Shown piece by piece: positions 6,689 through 6,858 of a DNA stretch of 6,858 bases (positions within the stretch are counted from its first letter, which is position 1; the number at the start of each line of letters is the position of its first letter). This DNA is from an uncultured Eubacteriales bacterium (GTDB lineage: Bacteria; Bacillota_A; Clostridia; Oscillospirales; Acutalibacteraceae). Under the pieces are notes generated by a model that was not told the DNA's origin, did no database searches, and saw only the letters and a program-made list of their open reading frames with translations. The stretch lies in assembly GCA_934454005.1 (NCBI GenBank), contig CAKSGI010000099.1, positions 1 through 6,858 on the forward strand, read 5' to 3'. The position numbers and the translations under genes were made by a program.

Positions 6689-6858
6689 TAAAATTCTCCC
6701 CCGTTCGTGGTATTTGTATTTTCGGTAAGTTTTAAGAATATATCTTCAAGATCGAGTTTAATTTCTTCGAATTTTACAAGAGGTGCATCGATTTCAGTTA
6801 ATTTTTTAAATATTTCCTTTCTTATATCTATAGATATATCCGGATCGACATCTATATA
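6688..6858 (-). CDS. ABC transporter ATP-binding protein, C-terminal end (partial)
   Basis: The minus strand is open from the window edge to TAA at 6690-6688, giving 56 C-terminal residues. It contains DIRKEIFKKLTE, then APLVKFEEIKLDLEDIFLKLTEN, read here in two overlapping halves (APLVKFEEIKLD, then LDLEDIFLKLTEN). This pattern of a degenerate helix followed by L-E-D-[IV]-F-L-[KE]-L-T is the usual end of the accessory C-terminal domain of ABC-2-associated ATPases, including GldA-type proteins. The Walker A, signature and Walker B motifs lie beyond the window, so catalytic integrity is untested. Its stop shares one base with the permease start, and its last codons (GGG GGA GAA) double as the permease Shine-Dalgarno site. 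The ATPase, permease and GldG-like protein form one operon whose promoter is outside the window. Confidence 0.85.
   Translation of the reverse strand, partial: YIDVDPDISIDIRKEIFKKLTEIDAPLVKFEEIKLDLEDIFLKLTENTNTTNGGEF

Noticed and set aside
4475..6858. Gliding motility machinery
   Set aside because: The Gld-like names reflect homology only. Such ABC modules occur in many non-gliding bacteria, and no other gliding gene is present.
1..6858. Mobile element, CRISPR array or phage region
   Set aside because: No transposase, integrase, direct repeats with regular spacing or terminal inverted repeats were seen; AT-rich composition appears even throughout.

Overview
The window is AT-rich, uses the standard code (TGA serves as a stop at 3240-3238) and has Shine-Dalgarno sites of the Bacillota type. 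The gene content suggests a low-GC Gram-positive bacterium, most likely an anaerobic clostridial relative. The species cannot be named from this sequence. No RNA gene, CRISPR array, insertion sequence or integrase is visible.

Layout: (1) 1-126, plus strand, is the last 41 codons of a DnaJ-type chaperone. (2) 172-4266, minus strand, is a compact four-gene operon read from high to low coordinates: flippase-like membrane protein, family 2 glycosyltransferase, second family 2 glycosyltransferase, second flippase-like membrane protein. It has its own promoter (4334-4362) and ends in a hairpin (about 141-173) lying between it and convergent dnaJ. (3) 4401-4449 is the terminator of the next operon upstream. 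(4) 4475-6858, minus strand, is the end of an ABC export-type operon: the C-terminus of an ATPase, an ABC-2 permease of the GldF type and a GldG-like auxiliary protein. The three are tightly coupled (TAATG overlap, then a 12-base gap).

How the genes may work together: the four-gene operon has an F-G-G-F order (F = PF03706-type flippase-like protein, G = GT2 enzyme). Both pairs are clear, collinear paralogues. The simplest reading is a surface glycolipid or lipid-linked glycan module, in which the cytoplasmic GT2 enzymes add sugars to a membrane lipid carrier and the membrane proteins move or present the product. This is inference; the sugar, lipid and final product cannot be read from the sequence. 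The ABC system resembles the GldA/GldF/GldG complex, which is also widespread in non-gliding bacteria with unknown cargo.

Points most worth a second look are the mirror-image F-G-G-F arrangement, a possible translation-coupling hairpin that buries the TTG start of the second glycosyltransferase, the non-ATG starts of both glycosyltransferases, and the loss of motif glycines in one flippase paralogue. Every stretch without a gene is under 300 bases. The longest, 4267-4474, holds a promoter and a terminator.
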